Positions 24,397-24,504 of a stretch of 24,504 nucleotides of DNA are shown piece after piece (the stretch's first letter is position 1; every line of letters starts with the position of its first letter). Both the position numbers and the translations under genes were made by a program. The notes beneath the pieces were generated by a model that was given only the letters and a program-made list of their open reading frames with translations, did no database searches and was not told the origin of the DNA. Location: positions 1-24,504 of the forward strand of contig VSPO01000043.1 in assembly GCA_009775375.1 (NCBI GenBank), written 5' to 3'. The DNA comes from Muribaculaceae bacterium. Lineage in GTDB: Bacteria; Bacteroidota; Bacteroidia; Bacteroidales; Muribaculaceae.

Positions 24397-24504
24397 TTTT
24401 TGAATATGGGAAATAAAAAACGATTGATTAAGAGTATGTTTGAATTTAAACCAAATTAAACATTATGAGGCATAACAAACCCTCAATCAGAGTGTTTGTA
24501 GAAG
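24397..24504. other. Window-edge region without a supported gene
   Basis: These AT-rich bases carry no start codon usable for the remnant downstream. A small inverted repeat, TTATG-AGG-CATAA, is near 24463-24475. Nothing identifies a mobile element end here. Confidence 0.3.

Overview
The window looks like a chromosomal segment of a gut Bacteroidales bacterium, and I would guess a Muribaculaceae-like member with roughly balanced GC. The reasons are several TAnnTTTG-type -7 promoter elements, a one-polypeptide hybrid two-component regulator, many exported glycoside hydrolases of families typical of this order (GH97, GH2, GH127), and a Bacteroides-type membrane pyrophosphatase. The genus is inference; no rRNA or other taxonomic marker is present.

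Left part (102-7418, + strand): four tightly spaced genes encode secreted or lipid-anchored carbohydrate-active proteins: an unassigned (alpha/alpha)6-type putative glycosidase, a retaining-type GH97, a GH2 enzyme and a second unassigned helical-barrel lipoprotein. Gaps of 12, 17 and 28 bases argue for one operon. The locus resembles a polysaccharide utilisation locus, but no SusC/SusD pair is visible; it may lie left of the window. The next gene (7567-11553) has its own promoter and encodes a 1328-residue hybrid two-component regulator that probably senses a glycan fragment and controls these genes.

Middle part (11567-13960): a small exported DUF3237 protein (- strand) and an exported tandem alpha/beta hydrolase (+ strand) diverge from a 188-base region that holds a 9-bp inverted repeat and a promoter. 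The hydrolase is unusual: two complete catalytic triads in one chain. A perfect 54-bp palindrome separates it from the convergent pyrophosphatase gene.

Right part (13986-21120, - strand): more core-like genes. In transcription order they are a sodium:neurotransmitter-symporter-family transporter, a RelA/SpoT homologue with an intact hydrolase site but a substituted synthetase site, a helical-repeat membrane protein that looks like a sensor without a kinase, and a K+-dependent ion-pumping pyrophosphatase. The last two are probably cotranscribed.

Far right (21333-24504, - strand): a GH127 beta-L-arabinofuranosidase-like gene with a C-terminal beta-sandwich, its own promoter and a strong terminator, followed by a short frameshifted gene remnant at the edge. 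No tRNA, rRNA, CRISPR array, transposase or phage gene was seen. No gene-free stretch exceeds 300 bases; the longest (about 21121-21393 and 23809-24071) hold only the terminator, promoter and repeat described.

The best candidates for new biology are the two unassigned glycosidase-like proteins, the two-triad hydrolase with its inverted-repeat control region, and the probably hydrolase-only stringent-response enzyme.
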